IMG/VR virus record: IMGVR_UViG_3300025645_000473
Coordinates: 1 to 23,221 of that record
Reading direction: 5' to 3' (one strand)
Source: a virus
DNA length: 23,221 nt
A program made the position numbers and the translations under genes. Position 1 is the first letter of the stretch. The number at the start of each line of letters is the position of its first letter. Below the pieces are notes generated by a model that was not told the DNA's origin, did not search any database, and saw only the letters and a program-made list of their open reading frames with translations. Below, piece after piece: positions 10,559-21,057 of this stretch.

Positions 10559-13179
10559 TGCAAAAGATCAGAGTACCAATTAGCAGCTTTCAGTATGGCG
10601 AAATAAGTGACTCTCTTATTATGAGAACTGACACTGCCGTCTACAATGCGTCAGCGCAAAGCCTACAGAACATGGTTGTTATGGCAGAAGGGTCTGTCAA
10701 AAAGCGTTATGGCCTAAAGCACATCTATGACTATGGATTAAGGTATGTATCTTCTGACGGCACTGGAACTGCTGACGATGATGGAGTTGTTACTCAGTTT
10801 ACAAACACAGGGCAAACTAGCTTTACACTAAATGGAGCATTTGTTTCTGGAGGCGCTGCGTCATTTGGAACTGACGGAAGACTTGTTACATTCTACAATG
10901 ACAGCAACGCATCGGCGGGAACTCCAATTCCGTCTGCGCTTAATCTTGTCTTAACAATTACTGGCACAGATATATATGGATTAGCCCAGACGGAAACGAT
11001 TGACCTAGATGACAATACAGCAACCTACACAAGTACAAAGTCTTTTAAAACTGTTACTGCGGTTTCTATAAATACTGCACCAACAAACTTTAATCTAAAA
11101 GTAGGCGTTACTGCTGCGCTTGATTATATAAACAAAGAAGAGCAATCACATCTGTTTCCTTTTGTTTTTGATGAAAACGAAGAATACATCATCTCGGTAG
11201 AACATCAGAGAGTAAGATGCTTTCGCCTTCTAACAGACGGCACAATAAGTCTTGTTTCTACTATAGTGGCAGACACAAGTAGCGCAGCGCTGCCCTTCGA
11301 TCAGGATTATTTAAAAGAATACACCATATCGCAGTATGGCGATGTTATGTTTATTTGCCATCCACTCTTTGCGCCAAGGATGCTGACGCGAACAAGCCTT
11401 ACTGCATTTGAGATTTCTACATATAGCTTTGACAAAAGGGCAGATAACAGCGCTACGTTTCAACCTTACTCTAAGTTTCAAGGTCATGGCGTAACGCTTG
11501 ATCCTAGCGCTACAACTGGGACAGGAATAACCTTAACAACAAGCGCTGCATATTGGGATACAACAGGCAGTCAGTCTGGTGGCAATTATCCTGACTCTCT
11601 TCATGTTGGCGTAGTGGTTAGATATAGCGGCAACGAGATTACAATAACGAGTGTTCAGTCTGCGACTCAGGCAACAGGTAATGTTGTTGATGAACTATCA
11701 ACGCGCCTGTCTGTTTTAAATCCATTTCGCACTATTGATGGAAGCACAACTGTAGAAGTCACAATGATTGAGCATGGTTTTGCAGGTAGTGAATCCATTA
11801 CTTTTTCTGGGGCTTCAGCAACTGGCGGTATTAATACTGGCAACTTAAATGGAGCTAGAACTGTAAGCGGAATTATCGACGAAAACACATTTACCTTTAC
11901 TGCGGGTGGCGCTGCTTCTTCTGCTGAAGATGGCGGTGGTCAGGTAACTGTTGTAACTCATGCACCTAGATCAGATTGGGATGAGCAAGCTTGGTCGGCT
12001 AAACGTGGATACCCTGCGGCTGTTGAGTTCCATGAGAACCGTCTTTGCTTTGGTGGTACAATAGCAGAGCCAGATAATATCTGGATGTCACAGCTTGGTG
12101 AGTTCTTTAACTTTGATGTGGGCGATGCGGCAGATACAGATGCTATCTCTATGGTGGCTGCAACAGGTGATGTTAATGAAATAAGGTATCTTGTTTCAAA
12201 CAGAGACTTGCAGGTGTTTACTGCATCTAATGAACTTTATATTCCAACCTACCTTAATCAAGCCATTACGCCGACCAACGCACAGATAAGAAAGCAGACA
12301 CCATATGGGGTCGAACACGTTGAGCCTATGTCAATAGACGGCGCAACAATCTTTGTGCAGAACAATGGCAGGATTATTCGGGAGTATATCTACACTGACA
12401 CAGAGGAAGCCTATACTGCGACATCTGTTTCTACGATTGCCTCTCATTTAATAGATGCCCCAAAGTATTTAGCCGTTGTTCATAGCGGCTTTGGCCTTCC
12501 AGACTCATACGCTGCCTTAACTCTTAACAATGGCGACCTTGCATTGTTCTCATCAAACAGAGCGGAGAAGAGAGCATCATGGACTAGGGCAGTAGCCAAT
12601 GGCACATTTGGTTCAGTTTGCAGCATTGAGGATCGCCTGTTTGCTAATGTGTATGACGCAAGTGGCAACTTAAAACTTTGTGAGTTTGACACTGAGGTGG
12701 GATTAGACTTCTGGCTGTACGGTGCAGTATCAACTAATGTTGTTGATGTAAGCGCCGTATATTCTTCTGGCGATTCTGTTGATGTAATTGCTATTAAAGA
12801 TTCTACACAGTATTCGCTTGGAGCTTTTACTGTAAATGGAAGCAATCAGGTTGATCTTACTGCACACGCTTCAGAAAGCTATACCCACGCTTATGTAGGC
12901 AAGAAGTTTACAGCTAAGATAATAACAAATCCTGTTGATGCTGCTGTAAGCAATGGCCCTGCAACTGGCAGTGCGAGAGGAATTACCAACATTGTTTTAG
13001 ACTTAAAGAACGCAAACTCAGTTAAGGTAAACAGCAGAGCGCCAACGATGTCTTCTGGATTTACTGGCAAGAAAGAGTTCCGATCTTTAGGTTATAGTCG
13101 TGACCCACAAGTTACAATCGAACAAGATGACCCGCTTACTATGCAGGTTAATGGAATAATTGCGGAGTTAATAATCTAA
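10558..13179 (+). CDS. Tail tubular protein B (nozzle), T7 gp12-like
   Basis: 873 aa, comparable with T7 gp12 (794 aa). It forms the tip of the short tail. N-terminus: VPISSFQYGEISDSLIMRTD, then AQSLQNMVVMAEGSVKKRYG, the usual .F..G..SP.L..R.D...Y..... .N....  .G....R.G nozzle opening. Middle: EENRLCFGG-type segment, here EFHENRLCFGGTIAEPDNIW (about residues 491-510), typical of these proteins, plus YGVEHVEPMSIDGATIFVQN. Beta-rich and repeat-free throughout, with an extra Thr/Ser/Gly-rich region at about residues 330-470 that may be an inserted domain. Junctions on both sides are TAATG. Confidence 0.92.
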   Translation: MQKIRVPISSFQYGEISDSLIMRTDTAVYNASAQSLQNMVVMAEGSVKKRYGLKHIYDYGLRYVSSDGTGTADDDGVVTQFTNTGQTSFTLNGAFVSGGAASFGTDGRLVTFYNDSNASAGTPIPSALNLVLTITGTDIYGLAQTETIDLDDNTATYTSTKSFKTVTAVSINTAPTNFNLKVGVTAALDYINKEEQSHLFPFVFDENEEYIISVEHQRVRCFRLLTDGTISLVSTIVADTSSAALPFDQDYLKEYTISQYGDVMFICHPLFAPRMLTRTSLTAFEISTYSFDKRADNSATFQPYSKFQGHGVTLDPSATTGTGITLTTSAAYWDTTGSQSGGNYPDSLHVGVVVRYSGNEITITSVQSATQATGNVVDELSTRLSVLNPFRTIDGSTTVEVTMIEHGFAGSESITFSGASATGGINTGNLNGARTVSGIIDENTFTFTAGGAASSAEDGGGQVTVVTHAPRSDWDEQAWSAKRGYPAAVEFHENRLCFGGTIAEPDNIWMSQLGEFFNFDVGDAADTDAISMVAATGDVNEIRYLVSNRDLQVFTASNELYIPTYLNQAITPTNAQIRKQTPYGVEHVEPMSIDGATIFVQNNGRIIREYIYTDTEEAYTATSVSTIASHLIDAPKYLAVVHSGFGLPDSYAALTLNNGDLALFSSNRAEKRASWTRAVANGTFGSVCSIEDRLFANVYDASGNLKLCEFDTEVGLDFWLYGAVSTNVVDVSAVYSSGDSVDVIAIKDSTQYSLGAFTVNGSNQVDLTAHASESYTHAYVGKKFTAKIITNPVDAAVSNGPATGSARGITNIVLDLKNANSVKVNSRAPTMSSGFTGKKEFRSLGYSRDPQVTIEQDDPLTMQVNGIIAELII

Positions 13180-13619
13180 TGGCACTACCTTTAATGTTCG
13201 CTTTTATTAGCGCAGCAGGTCAAATGCAAGCAGGTGCGGCAGCAGAACAGTCTGCTAACTTAGACGCTTTTAATATAGAGACCGATAAAGTAAGAAGCGA
13301 AATAGAAACTCGACAGCGCCATGCCGCTAGACGAGAGGCTTACGATAGAAATACCTCTGCCAACATTGCAGCCGTTTATGCTAGCGGAAGAGATGTATCT
13401 AGCCGATCTGTTGAGGCTTTCCTTGGAGCGCAAAAAGAAACCTTGGGTAAAGATATTAGAACGTCCGATCTTATGGGAATGTTTGAGGCTATGAAGCTAA
13501 GTCAGCAAGCAACAACAACAAGGGTTGAAGGCAGGGCTAGAAAACAAGCAGCGATGATTGGTGCATTTACTACAATTGGCAAAGGCATTGCTGATTATGG
13601 CGATTACAAGACAACTTAG
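13179..13619 (+). CDS. Internal virion protein B, T7 gp14-like
   Basis: 146 aa (T7 gp14 is 196). It is probably ejected on infection to help form the channel in the outer membrane. It has a hydrophobic, small-residue N-terminus (PLMFAFISAAGQMQAGAAAE), then a long helix with DAFNIETDKVRSEIETRQRH and a short ASGRDVSSRSVEAFLG segment. A C-terminal AAMIGAFTTIGKGIADYG helix could insert in membranes. The A....A...NA..........A.........R pattern of the gp14 group is visible. It is the first of the three internal virion genes and starts in a TAATG overlap with TTB. Arg codons here include many AGA, unlike the capsid gene. Confidence 0.8.
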   Translation: MALPLMFAFISAAGQMQAGAAAEQSANLDAFNIETDKVRSEIETRQRHAARREAYDRNTSANIAAVYASGRDVSSRSVEAFLGAQKETLGKDIRTSDLMGMFEAMKLSQQATTTRVEGRARKQAAMIGAFTTIGKGIADYGDYKTT

Positions 13620-13630
13620 GAAAATAAGCA

Positions 13631-16600
13631 ATGGCAATGATTAGAGAAAAGCGTGAGTTTAGAATCTCGCCCATTGGCGTTGCGCGATCATCTTCCGCAG
13701 GTCAAATTACTGGTGAGGCAATAGCACGAAACGCAGCAAAGGCCGAAGCGGTTGCTTATAAAAGAGCGGTTCAAAACGCTGAGAAAAGTGGAATTGATCT
13801 AGCAAATGCTTTATCGGGTGAGCAGGTAATGGCGCTTGACCCCTCTACAGGGCTACCAGAAGTTCACGAAGGGCCAAAAGGTTTAGGTCGTGTTGCTCAA
13901 CAGGCTTACCAAAACGTATTACTTACAAGATTTGAGCAAGAGTTAGGAACTCAAATTGATGGCAAAATGAAAGAGCTTGCCCTTAAATACGATCTTAGCC
14001 CTTCTGGATTTAACAAAGCAGCATCAGAATACATTGCGCAAATGGCAAACACTGAAACAAGCACAGTGTTTAGCAATGAGATTGTAAGAGTTGGTCAGGC
14101 TGTAAAGCAGGGGTATGCTCACAATCTTAGCTTAAAGGCTTTAACTAGAGAAAGAGCAGAGCAGGTTGATGCTTATAATTTAAGAATACAAGAAAGACAG
14201 GCTGCATTAGAGATTGCTGCAAGAACAGGCGACACTGAGCAAATTCAGCTTATCCTTAAGCAAGGCGCTGTTGACGATCAGAATATGACTAACTCTCAGC
14301 TAGTAACTGCTAGCTCAACGAAGCTAAATTCTAAGTTTGACAATGTTGCAATAGCGCGTGGCACTCTAAGAAGTGTTATTGAGACTGGCAATTTTACTCA
14401 CATGGAGTTGCTAGAAATCCAGTCAGCCGTTGATATGGGGAACTTAGGCGGTCTTTCAGAAGAAATAAAAAATGCCCTTGGAAAAGACTTTCAAGATGTT
14501 CTTTCTGACCCATCAACTTTTGAGCAATTTACCCAATATGCCAATGAGTACATGGGAGATGCCGTTGGCGCTTCTTCGATCAAAGTTACCAAGTCTATTC
14601 AGGAAGCGCGTGTTGCTGCAAACTTTGGCAAAAACTCTAACATTAAGATTGGTCAAACCTCAGACTCAATAGCAAGTGGTCTTGATCCGTCTGCTGAAAC
14701 TGAGGAAGTTATTAAAGCTTATGAGGATTCTGTAACTGCACAAAACAGTGCAGTTGTTGCAGGTATATCTGATGGCAACGAGCTTGTATTGGGCGCTACC
14801 AAAAGAGTTAATGGTTTGGCAGATGGGATTCAGCGACATATCGTTAGTCAGCTAACAAGCAAAGAAGAGATTGTTAATGTTATTCAGTTTTTAAATAACC
14901 CAAGCGCACAAGGCTTTAAAGGGATACCAAAAGACCTACACGACGATTTAAAAGATTTAGTGCTATTAGATAGTAAGACTGGTCTTGGCCTTAAGAAAAG
15001 TGCCATTACTTTTTTTGAAGGCTTTAAAGATGAGACAGCCTTTAAAGAAAACCAAGTAAAAATTAAGGCAGGAATTGAGCTTTACAAAGATGTAAACGAA
15101 GCAATTGACAATACAATAAGAACAGGTTCTGACGTTGATGGTGTAAACACTTCTTACGCTGAAACGATGTCTAATATAGAAAGCTCTAAAGCAGACAAGG
15201 AAGTAATAGAACGGCAGAAAAACTCTCTTAATAATGCTGCGGCAACAGCATATATAAGACTGGCCATAAGTTCTGCGCCAACAGCAGAAATGGCAGAAGC
15301 TATGGTAGCTTATGCTAAAGGAATAGAGCCTAGCATTTCACTGCCAGACAATGTTCGTGATGTTTTAGACAAAGCTAAAAGACTTGGCGATGAATCAACA
15401 ATAACAACCGCAGCAAATAATAAGTCTCAAGCTAAAATTAAAGATTTAAAAAACAGAGCAGCTTTAAGTAAAATGGATAAGTTGAACTCTGATATTAGTC
15501 GTGGAATGGCTGATGCTTCTGACAAGGATAATAGAGAGCATGTAGATACCGTTCTTAAGCTAGGGGATGATTTCTATAGAGTTTCCTCTAGCAAACAAGA
15601 TCAAGGCTTTAAAGCCGTAGGCCAAGTTATTCTTCCACAGTCATTTGTTAGCCTCCTTGACCAAGCCGCAAATGGTAATGTCCCGACAGGGATGATGAAT
15701 AGATTGCTGTCTCTCTATGCCAATACATCTACTCAGATTGATAGAAACGGAATAGAAAGCCTTTCTAATAGTCACTCTGCTTTAGATGCAAAGACTAAAG
15801 CATTTTGGGACTTAATGTCTTCATATCAACAGCAATCCGATACACCAATTAATGAGGCGCAGTTTAAACAGTTTGCCGACTTTTATAAAGAAACTGCACG
15901 AGGCGAAGGCTTTGCTACAGTAATAGGTTCTCAGTTAGCTCAGTATGCTGCTGAAGAAACAGGAGATACGGCTACAAAAAATCAGACTGCAACACCCCTG
16001 CAGTACCTTCAATCTTTAACTGGCCCAGATAAAGACACTCCAATAAGCGCTGCTATAAGAAATACAAAGATGGCAGAAATGTTAGAGGCATCTGTCTTCG
16101 CTTGGTTTGCTGATCGCGGTGGCGCAAACAAAATAGACATGCCTTTAAAAGATTATGTAACCCAAAAAGCAGAGGCGCTTTATGTTGAGGACGAAAATGT
16201 TTTGCCTGAGTTTGGTGAAACAAAAACAATATATCCTCTCTCTGCTACATTAAGCAGCGATCCTAAAACGCAGGAAATGTTTCTTGATGCAGTAAGAAAA
16301 GACTTGCATTTAATGGATAAGGATTTTGGTTGGGCGACTAAAGAGTTTAAGCTTAGACCAGTTGGGCAAAACCTAGACACAGGCATGACGTATGCTGTTA
16401 TGGTTAAGGGCGAAGATGGCGAGTTTTCTTTGTATGAGTATTCTCATGATGTAGTAACGGACTACAATATTACTGATACATTTATGATTCCTGCTTTTAT
16501 CTCTACTAAAGAAGAAAAGTATTTGCAAAATATAAGGGCTTTGGAATCTTACCAAGGAGAAGCGGCTGTTACTAGAGCCGAAGAAACGGCTCGTATGGAA

Positions 16601-17257
16601 GAGGCTAGGCGATTATACCCTGCTCACAGTGTTCAGCTAAAAGAAAAAGTATCAGAGATAAAAGGCACTATTGATATAAATGTCTTTAGCAGTTTAACCG
16701 ATGAGCAAAGAAAAGTTTTTGCTAATCTTACTGACAGCAATGAGCAAGATTTAGTTGGCGTTACACCGTCACCTGAGTTTGCTGCTCTTTATGAAGCAAT
16801 GCAAAATCATTATGATGTAAGCAACAATAATGCTTTAGGGCCGTCCTCTTCAATGGAGAAGGTCAATCAAGAGTTTGCCAAAGCAACTCAGCTTTTCATG
16901 CTTCTGTCTGGTCAGGGCATAGTGCCAATAGAAGATGTAAACAGGATGCTGACTGGTAAGTTCTCTAGCATGGACGATACAGAAGCACAGCTAACAGGCG
17001 ATGCCCCAGAAGCAGAAGCGCCGCCAGAGCCACAGCCTATAGACCTCGGCCCTTCTATGGCTATCTACAATAACCCAACAAACGAAACATATCTAATTAA
17101 GATAAAGGGAAAGATCGGTACATTTAGAGTGGATAGCGAAAGCCTGTCATCTATACCTAGAAGCCAAATAGAAGGTAAAAATGTAACGATCACAGAGGAT
17201 GATGGCGACGATTACAAGAAAAGAAGTTCAAGCTATCTCAAAAGGGTTTTTAAGTAA
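13631..17257 (+). CDS. Internal virion protein C, T7 gp15-like (large)
   Basis: 1208 aa, much longer than T7 gp15 (747). Core protein probably ejected to build the tube that crosses the periplasm. It starts MAMIREKREFRISPIGVARS after AGGAAAA. It is nearly all helical, with long stretches such as ARNAAKAEAVAYKRAVQNAE and LTRFEQELGTQIDGKMKELA (residues about 100-120). A central region contains many Ala/Lys/Glu helices, and a late acidic linker (APEAEAPPEPQPIDLGPS, about 1127-1144) precedes a small beta-rich C-terminal domain ending KRSSSYLKRVFK. No lysozyme or transglycosylase motif is evident. The stop overlaps the next gene (TAATG). The function comes from position and overall architecture. 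Confidence 0.8.
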   Translation: MAMIREKREFRISPIGVARSSSAGQITGEAIARNAAKAEAVAYKRAVQNAEKSGIDLANALSGEQVMALDPSTGLPEVHEGPKGLGRVAQQAYQNVLLTRFEQELGTQIDGKMKELALKYDLSPSGFNKAASEYIAQMANTETSTVFSNEIVRVGQAVKQGYAHNLSLKALTRERAEQVDAYNLRIQERQAALEIAARTGDTEQIQLILKQGAVDDQNMTNSQLVTASSTKLNSKFDNVAIARGTLRSVIETGNFTHMELLEIQSAVDMGNLGGLSEEIKNALGKDFQDVLSDPSTFEQFTQYANEYMGDAVGASSIKVTKSIQEARVAANFGKNSNIKIGQTSDSIASGLDPSAETEEVIKAYEDSVTAQNSAVVAGISDGNELVLGATKRVNGLADGIQRHIVSQLTSKEEIVNVIQFLNNPSAQGFKGIPKDLHDDLKDLVLLDSKTGLGLKKSAITFFEGFKDETAFKENQVKIKAGIELYKDVNEAIDNTIRTGSDVDGVNTSYAETMSNIESSKADKEVIERQKNSLNNAAATAYIRLAISSAPTAEMAEAMVAYAKGIEPSISLPDNVRDVLDKAKRLGDESTITTAANNKSQAKIKDLKNRAALSKMDKLNSDISRGMADASDKDNREHVDTVLKLGDDFYRVSSSKQDQGFKAVGQVILPQSFVSLLDQAANGNVPTGMMNRLLSLYANTSTQIDRNGIESLSNSHSALDAKTKAFWDLMSSYQQQSDTPINEAQFKQFADFYKETARGEGFATVIGSQLAQYAAEETGDTATKNQTATPLQYLQSLTGPDKDTPISAAIRNTKMAEMLEASVFAWFADRGGANKIDMPLKDYVTQKAEALYVEDENVLPEFGETKTIYPLSATLSSDPKTQEMFLDAVRKDLHLMDKDFGWATKEFKLRPVGQNLDTGMTYAVMVKGEDGEFSLYEYSHDVVTDYNITDTFMIPAFISTKEEKYLQNIRALESYQGEAAVTRAEETARMEEARRLYPAHSVQLKEKVSEIKGTIDINVFSSLTDEQRKVFANLTDSNEQDLVGVTPSPEFAALYEAMQNHYDVSNNNALGPSSSMEKVNQEFAKATQLFMLLSGQGIVPIEDVNRMLTGKFSSMDDTEAQLTGDAPEAEAPPEPQPIDLGPSMAIYNNPTNETYLIKIKGKIGTFRVDSESLSSIPRSQIEGKNVTITEDDGDDYKKRSSSYLKRVFK

Positions 17258-20200
17258 TGGTCGTTAATCCAAACAGTTTTAGGTATGGCAACTTTGACCA
17301 GTTAAATCCTCAAGACTCCAGACAGCCTTCCTTCTCAGATACTTTGTCTGCATCATTCGGCTATACATATGACCCTGCATATGAAGCATTTCAAAACAAA
17401 CGTAAATTTGGAAGTGTTAGGCAGCAAGGATATAACCCATTAGAAGACCTTGGCGAGTATTCTTTACACGCAATGGAGTTACGCAGTGCTGTTAGCCCAG
17501 AGCATATGATTGAGATGAAGCGTGGCATAGATGAATCGCTTGAAAGACGCAGGGTGCTTGGCGAATCTTCATTTATCTCTCAGCTTGGCGCAGGTCTGTT
17601 TGATCCTCTTAACTTCTTAGCCTTGCCTTTTGGTGGCCCCACATTGGGCATAGGGCGGTCAGCACTTAGGGTCGGCGCAGGGACAGCAGCAATTCAAGCA
17701 GGTGTTGAGGCGACTTTAATACAGCCATATGATGCTGTGCAAACTAGCACTGAGAGCGCAGTAAATGTAGCAGGTGCATTTTTGTTTGGTGGTGCAATGG
17801 GTGGGGCTATATCAATTCCCATTACTAAACGCGCTGCGGCTTATGGCAAAATAAAACAATCACTTGAGACTCACGCTAAATCATTAAGGCAAATAGAATA
17901 TGCTAGCGAACTTACCGCAGATGACTTTGGCACAATAGGTTCGCCAGAACTTAGACCACTATCTGAAGTGGCTGAAGCAGATGTAAACAAAAAAATTACA
18001 GAGCTTACTGCAAAACAACAGCAGCTTGTTGCTGCAACAGACGAAGCACAATTAAGTTCGGCGACAGAGATTCAGTTAGAAGAGGTAAACGCAGAGCTTT
18101 CTTTGCATAAAAGAGAACATGCAATAAGAAAGCTTGAAAGCGATGGCTTTGACCAAAGCAAGATGTGGTCAATGGCTGATAATGCTTTTACTGATAGTGG
18201 CTTTTATAAATTTGTAACCACACCGTTTAAAAGAATTATACAGTCAAATAGAGCTACAGCTTCTATAAAGGAGGCTACAGTAAGGCTAGCAGGTGATGCG
18301 GGTATCAACTTAGTAATGAACACCCTTGGCTTTGCTAGCCCCCTCTCAGTGCATCAGAGGGCTGCTGTAAGGAACGGACAGTGGATTAAAGCAAACGACG
18401 ATATTGTTCGCTTGTTCCGCGAAGACGTTGGGCTGTCAAATACATCTAGGCTTGACGTTGATCCTGTTCTTGCTTGGCGATCTTTAACAAATAGAGATGA
18501 CAGTTATGGTAATTGGCTTAGACGCATAAACGAAAAGCGAACTAAAAAAGATACCAACCTTAGTGACCTTGAAAAAAGAACCATTAAGATTCTAGATGAG
18601 TTTTTTCAAAAAGCAGAGCGTGAGCTAAATGATGTTGGTTTAATAGGATCAACAAAATCAATAACCAATCGACTAAAACATGTTGAGCGAGAGCTTCTTG
18701 ATTTGGAAGATTCTTTATCAAAAATGGCAGATAATGTTAAGTTTGCAAGGCTGCGTGAAGAAGACATAAGAAGAAAAGGGTATTTAGAAAGGCAGAAATC
18801 AGAGCTTAAGGCTAGCTTGCAAGCATTTAGAGATGAGCCGCAAGAGCTAACAGATAACTTTTTGCCTCGTTTCTGGGACATGGGAGCAATTAAGGCCCGA
18901 AGAGGAGAGCTTTTTAATATATTGTTTAAACATTACTCTGATAACCCTACAATATGGATGTTTCAAAACAATAAATGGGGATTGGTTCGTTTAAAAACCG
19001 ACACAGGTTCTATAGAAAAACGTGTTGATGAAACAATAGACACAATTCTTGGCGACAATAACCCAACAGATGAAGCCAATATTGGTTTTGGTTATGGAAG
19101 ATCAAAGCACTTTCGTCATAGGCAAGTAGACATTCCAAATGAATTGGTCTGGGACTTTATTGTTCAAGACCCCATTGCAATTATGAAGACTTACACTGCG
19201 CGAGTTGCTCCACGACTTGAGTTTAGAAGGCAGTTTGGAGGTGACGTTGATGATGTCACTTATAAATTAAGAAGAGATATGGTTGCCAAGGGCTTTTCTG
19301 AGGATCAGATTAATAAAGACATGAAAGACTTTATGATTCTGTACGATAGAATTGCAGGTGCTGTCTTAGACAATCCATCAGCCTTAAGCCAAAGAACAGC
19401 ATACATGATGAAGGAAGCTGCTTCTTTGAATTATATGGGCGGTGCTTGGGCTGCTGCCATTCCTGAGTTTGGCAGAATTATTATGGAGCATGACGGCGGC
19501 GTTATGGTGAAGGCCATGCAGGGCATGCTTGATAAAGAGGTGTTGGCTGCGTCTGCTGCGGAAACTCGCATGAGTGGTGAGGCTGCTGATATTGTAAGGG
19601 GCAGCGCTCATGCTCGTTTGGTCGATGACATGGCAAACAATGTAGATGCAGGTGAGTTATGGAACAAGGCTCGTAATGCTTACTATGTTTTAAACGGACT
19701 AGGGCCAGTTACGCAAATTAGCAAAATGCTTGATGGCATGGCTAGAGCGCATACAATTATTGAGCGCTCAGTAAAACTGTCAGAAGGAAAAGCAACAAAG
19801 TTTGAGAAAACATGGCTTGCAAGAAATGGCATTAGTAATGAAGCTGCTTTAGAAATAGCAAAAGCGCCTTGGCAAAAATCTGATAGCGGATTAATTTTAG
19901 CTAATACTGAACAATGGCTTGATAGCATTTATGTCCCAGAGATGGATGGTAAGCGAGTTAATATTGTTGAAGCAAAAGAAGATGGATCGCCTGTTGGCAC
20001 ACAAGGTGTAGGAGCAGATGGTGAAAGCATATATGTTCCTGCTAGATATAATGAAAAATCAAATACTATTTTCTTTGATAGAGAATACATTGAGGGCAAG
20101 TTTTTTGAAAACAAGGTTTGGTTAAATCCTAGAAGAGAAGGGATTAAGCCTTTAGAGGATGTTTTTAAAACGCCTAAGTCTTGGTCTAACTTTGTTATGC

Positions 20201-21045
20201 TGCATGAAATTATGCACACAAGGTTTAGAGCAAAAGACCTTGGGTTTAATAAAGAAACCAACGAAGGTTTTGTTGGATACGAAAACAAAATTAACGAACT
20301 GGCTTTTGCTGAGTGGAAAAAGCAATCAAAAGTACGAGAGCAAACAGTTAGCGATTTTCGCGCTGCACTAAATACTGGAATCCTAAATACAATTATGATG
20401 GCAACCCCTGCGGATAGGCCAATTATCAGTGATGGCGTTGCTTTTGTCCCATATCGCATTGCTAAGAAATTTGGTTACTCAGAAGACAAAAAATATAAAG
20501 GTTACTCTCGCATTGAGAATGGCTTTATGGCTTTGCCGTTTCAGTTCTATAGCTACACCCTTGCTAATGTAAACAAAATGGTTGGCGGCATGGCTCACGG
20601 TCAAATGAAGAACAGAGTTGTTGGTGTTTCTGCAATGTTAGGTTTGGGTTACATATCTGTTAAGGCTAAAACCCCAGACTTTGTTTGGGAGGACATGGAA
20701 TGGAGAGATAGGTTTGCTAGGTCTTATGACTCAAGTGGCTTAACAGCGCTTTACAGTGATTTGTTTTATACTTCTATGCACACAAGCTTGGCGCTTGGTG
20801 GGCCAAACATAACTAATGGATATTTAAGCCCTAAGTTTCCACAAGAACCAAGTGTAGCTGATGCAATTACAGGGCTTGCAGGTGCAGGGCCGTCTATAAC
20901 CTACGACATCGGAGCGGGTGCTGCTCAGTTTGCGTCTGGTGAATATGGTGAGGGCGCTAAAAATGTATTTAGGAATCTGCCTTTTACTAGAATGTGGTTC
21001 TGGAAAGATGAGATGAATCAAATGACTCGCGCTTGGTCACAGTAA
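17257..21045 (+). CDS. Internal virion protein D, T7 gp16-like, with putative metallopeptidase domain
   Basis: 1262 aa (T7 gp16 is 1318). Ejected protein thought to complete the trans-envelope channel. After a disordered N-terminus come hydrophobic Gly/Ala-rich segments (about 108-148 and 168-190) preceded by SQLGAGLFDPLNFLALPFGG, as in gp16-like proteins. A coiled-coil region (about 195-300) and long helical stretches follow. No transglycosylase (SLT) domain is visible at the N-terminus, where T7 gp16 has one. Residues about 890-1025 form an inserted-looking domain with H983-E984-I-M-H987, a zinc-metallopeptidase HExxH signature, and NELAFAEW 26 residues later with E1014 as a possible third ligand (gluzincin-like). 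Starts at a TAATG overlap. Confidence 0.82.
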   Translation: MVVNPNSFRYGNFDQLNPQDSRQPSFSDTLSASFGYTYDPAYEAFQNKRKFGSVRQQGYNPLEDLGEYSLHAMELRSAVSPEHMIEMKRGIDESLERRRVLGESSFISQLGAGLFDPLNFLALPFGGPTLGIGRSALRVGAGTAAIQAGVEATLIQPYDAVQTSTESAVNVAGAFLFGGAMGGAISIPITKRAAAYGKIKQSLETHAKSLRQIEYASELTADDFGTIGSPELRPLSEVAEADVNKKITELTAKQQQLVAATDEAQLSSATEIQLEEVNAELSLHKREHAIRKLESDGFDQSKMWSMADNAFTDSGFYKFVTTPFKRIIQSNRATASIKEATVRLAGDAGINLVMNTLGFASPLSVHQRAAVRNGQWIKANDDIVRLFREDVGLSNTSRLDVDPVLAWRSLTNRDDSYGNWLRRINEKRTKKDTNLSDLEKRTIKILDEFFQKAERELNDVGLIGSTKSITNRLKHVERELLDLEDSLSKMADNVKFARLREEDIRRKGYLERQKSELKASLQAFRDEPQELTDNFLPRFWDMGAIKARRGELFNILFKHYSDNPTIWMFQNNKWGLVRLKTDTGSIEKRVDETIDTILGDNNPTDEANIGFGYGRSKHFRHRQVDIPNELVWDFIVQDPIAIMKTYTARVAPRLEFRRQFGGDVDDVTYKLRRDMVAKGFSEDQINKDMKDFMILYDRIAGAVLDNPSALSQRTAYMMKEAASLNYMGGAWAAAIPEFGRIIMEHDGGVMVKAMQGMLDKEVLAASAAETRMSGEAADIVRGSAHARLVDDMANNVDAGELWNKARNAYYVLNGLGPVTQISKMLDGMARAHTIIERSVKLSEGKATKFEKTWLARNGISNEAALEIAKAPWQKSDSGLILANTEQWLDSIYVPEMDGKRVNIVEAKEDGSPVGTQGVGADGESIYVPARYNEKSNTIFFDREYIEGKFFENKVWLNPRREGIKPLEDVFKTPKSWSNFVMLHEIMHTRFRAKDLGFNKETNEGFVGYENKINELAFAEWKKQSKVREQTVSDFRAALNTGILNTIMMATPADRPIISDGVAFVPYRIAKKFGYSEDKKYKGYSRIENGFMALPFQFYSYTLANVNKMVGGMAHGQMKNRVVGVSAMLGLGYISVKAKTPDFVWEDMEWRDRFARSYDSSGLTALYSDLFYTSMHTSLALGGPNITNGYLSPKFPQEPSVADAITGLAGAGPSITYDIGAGAAQFASGEYGEGAKNVFRNLPFTRMWFWKDEMNQMTRAWSQ

Positions 21046-21057
21046 TTTGTAATGGTT

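Noticed and set aside
12352-12362. Fifth copy of the TTTGTGC motif inside TTB
   Set aside because: Matches only TTTGTGCA, lacks the conserved TTG and lies deep in a coding region.
20197-20220. HEIMH as a chance match
   Set aside because: Considered as chance because HExxH is short; kept as a finding since it lies in a locally hydrophobic helix context with a suitably spaced NELA Glu, but confidence is limited.
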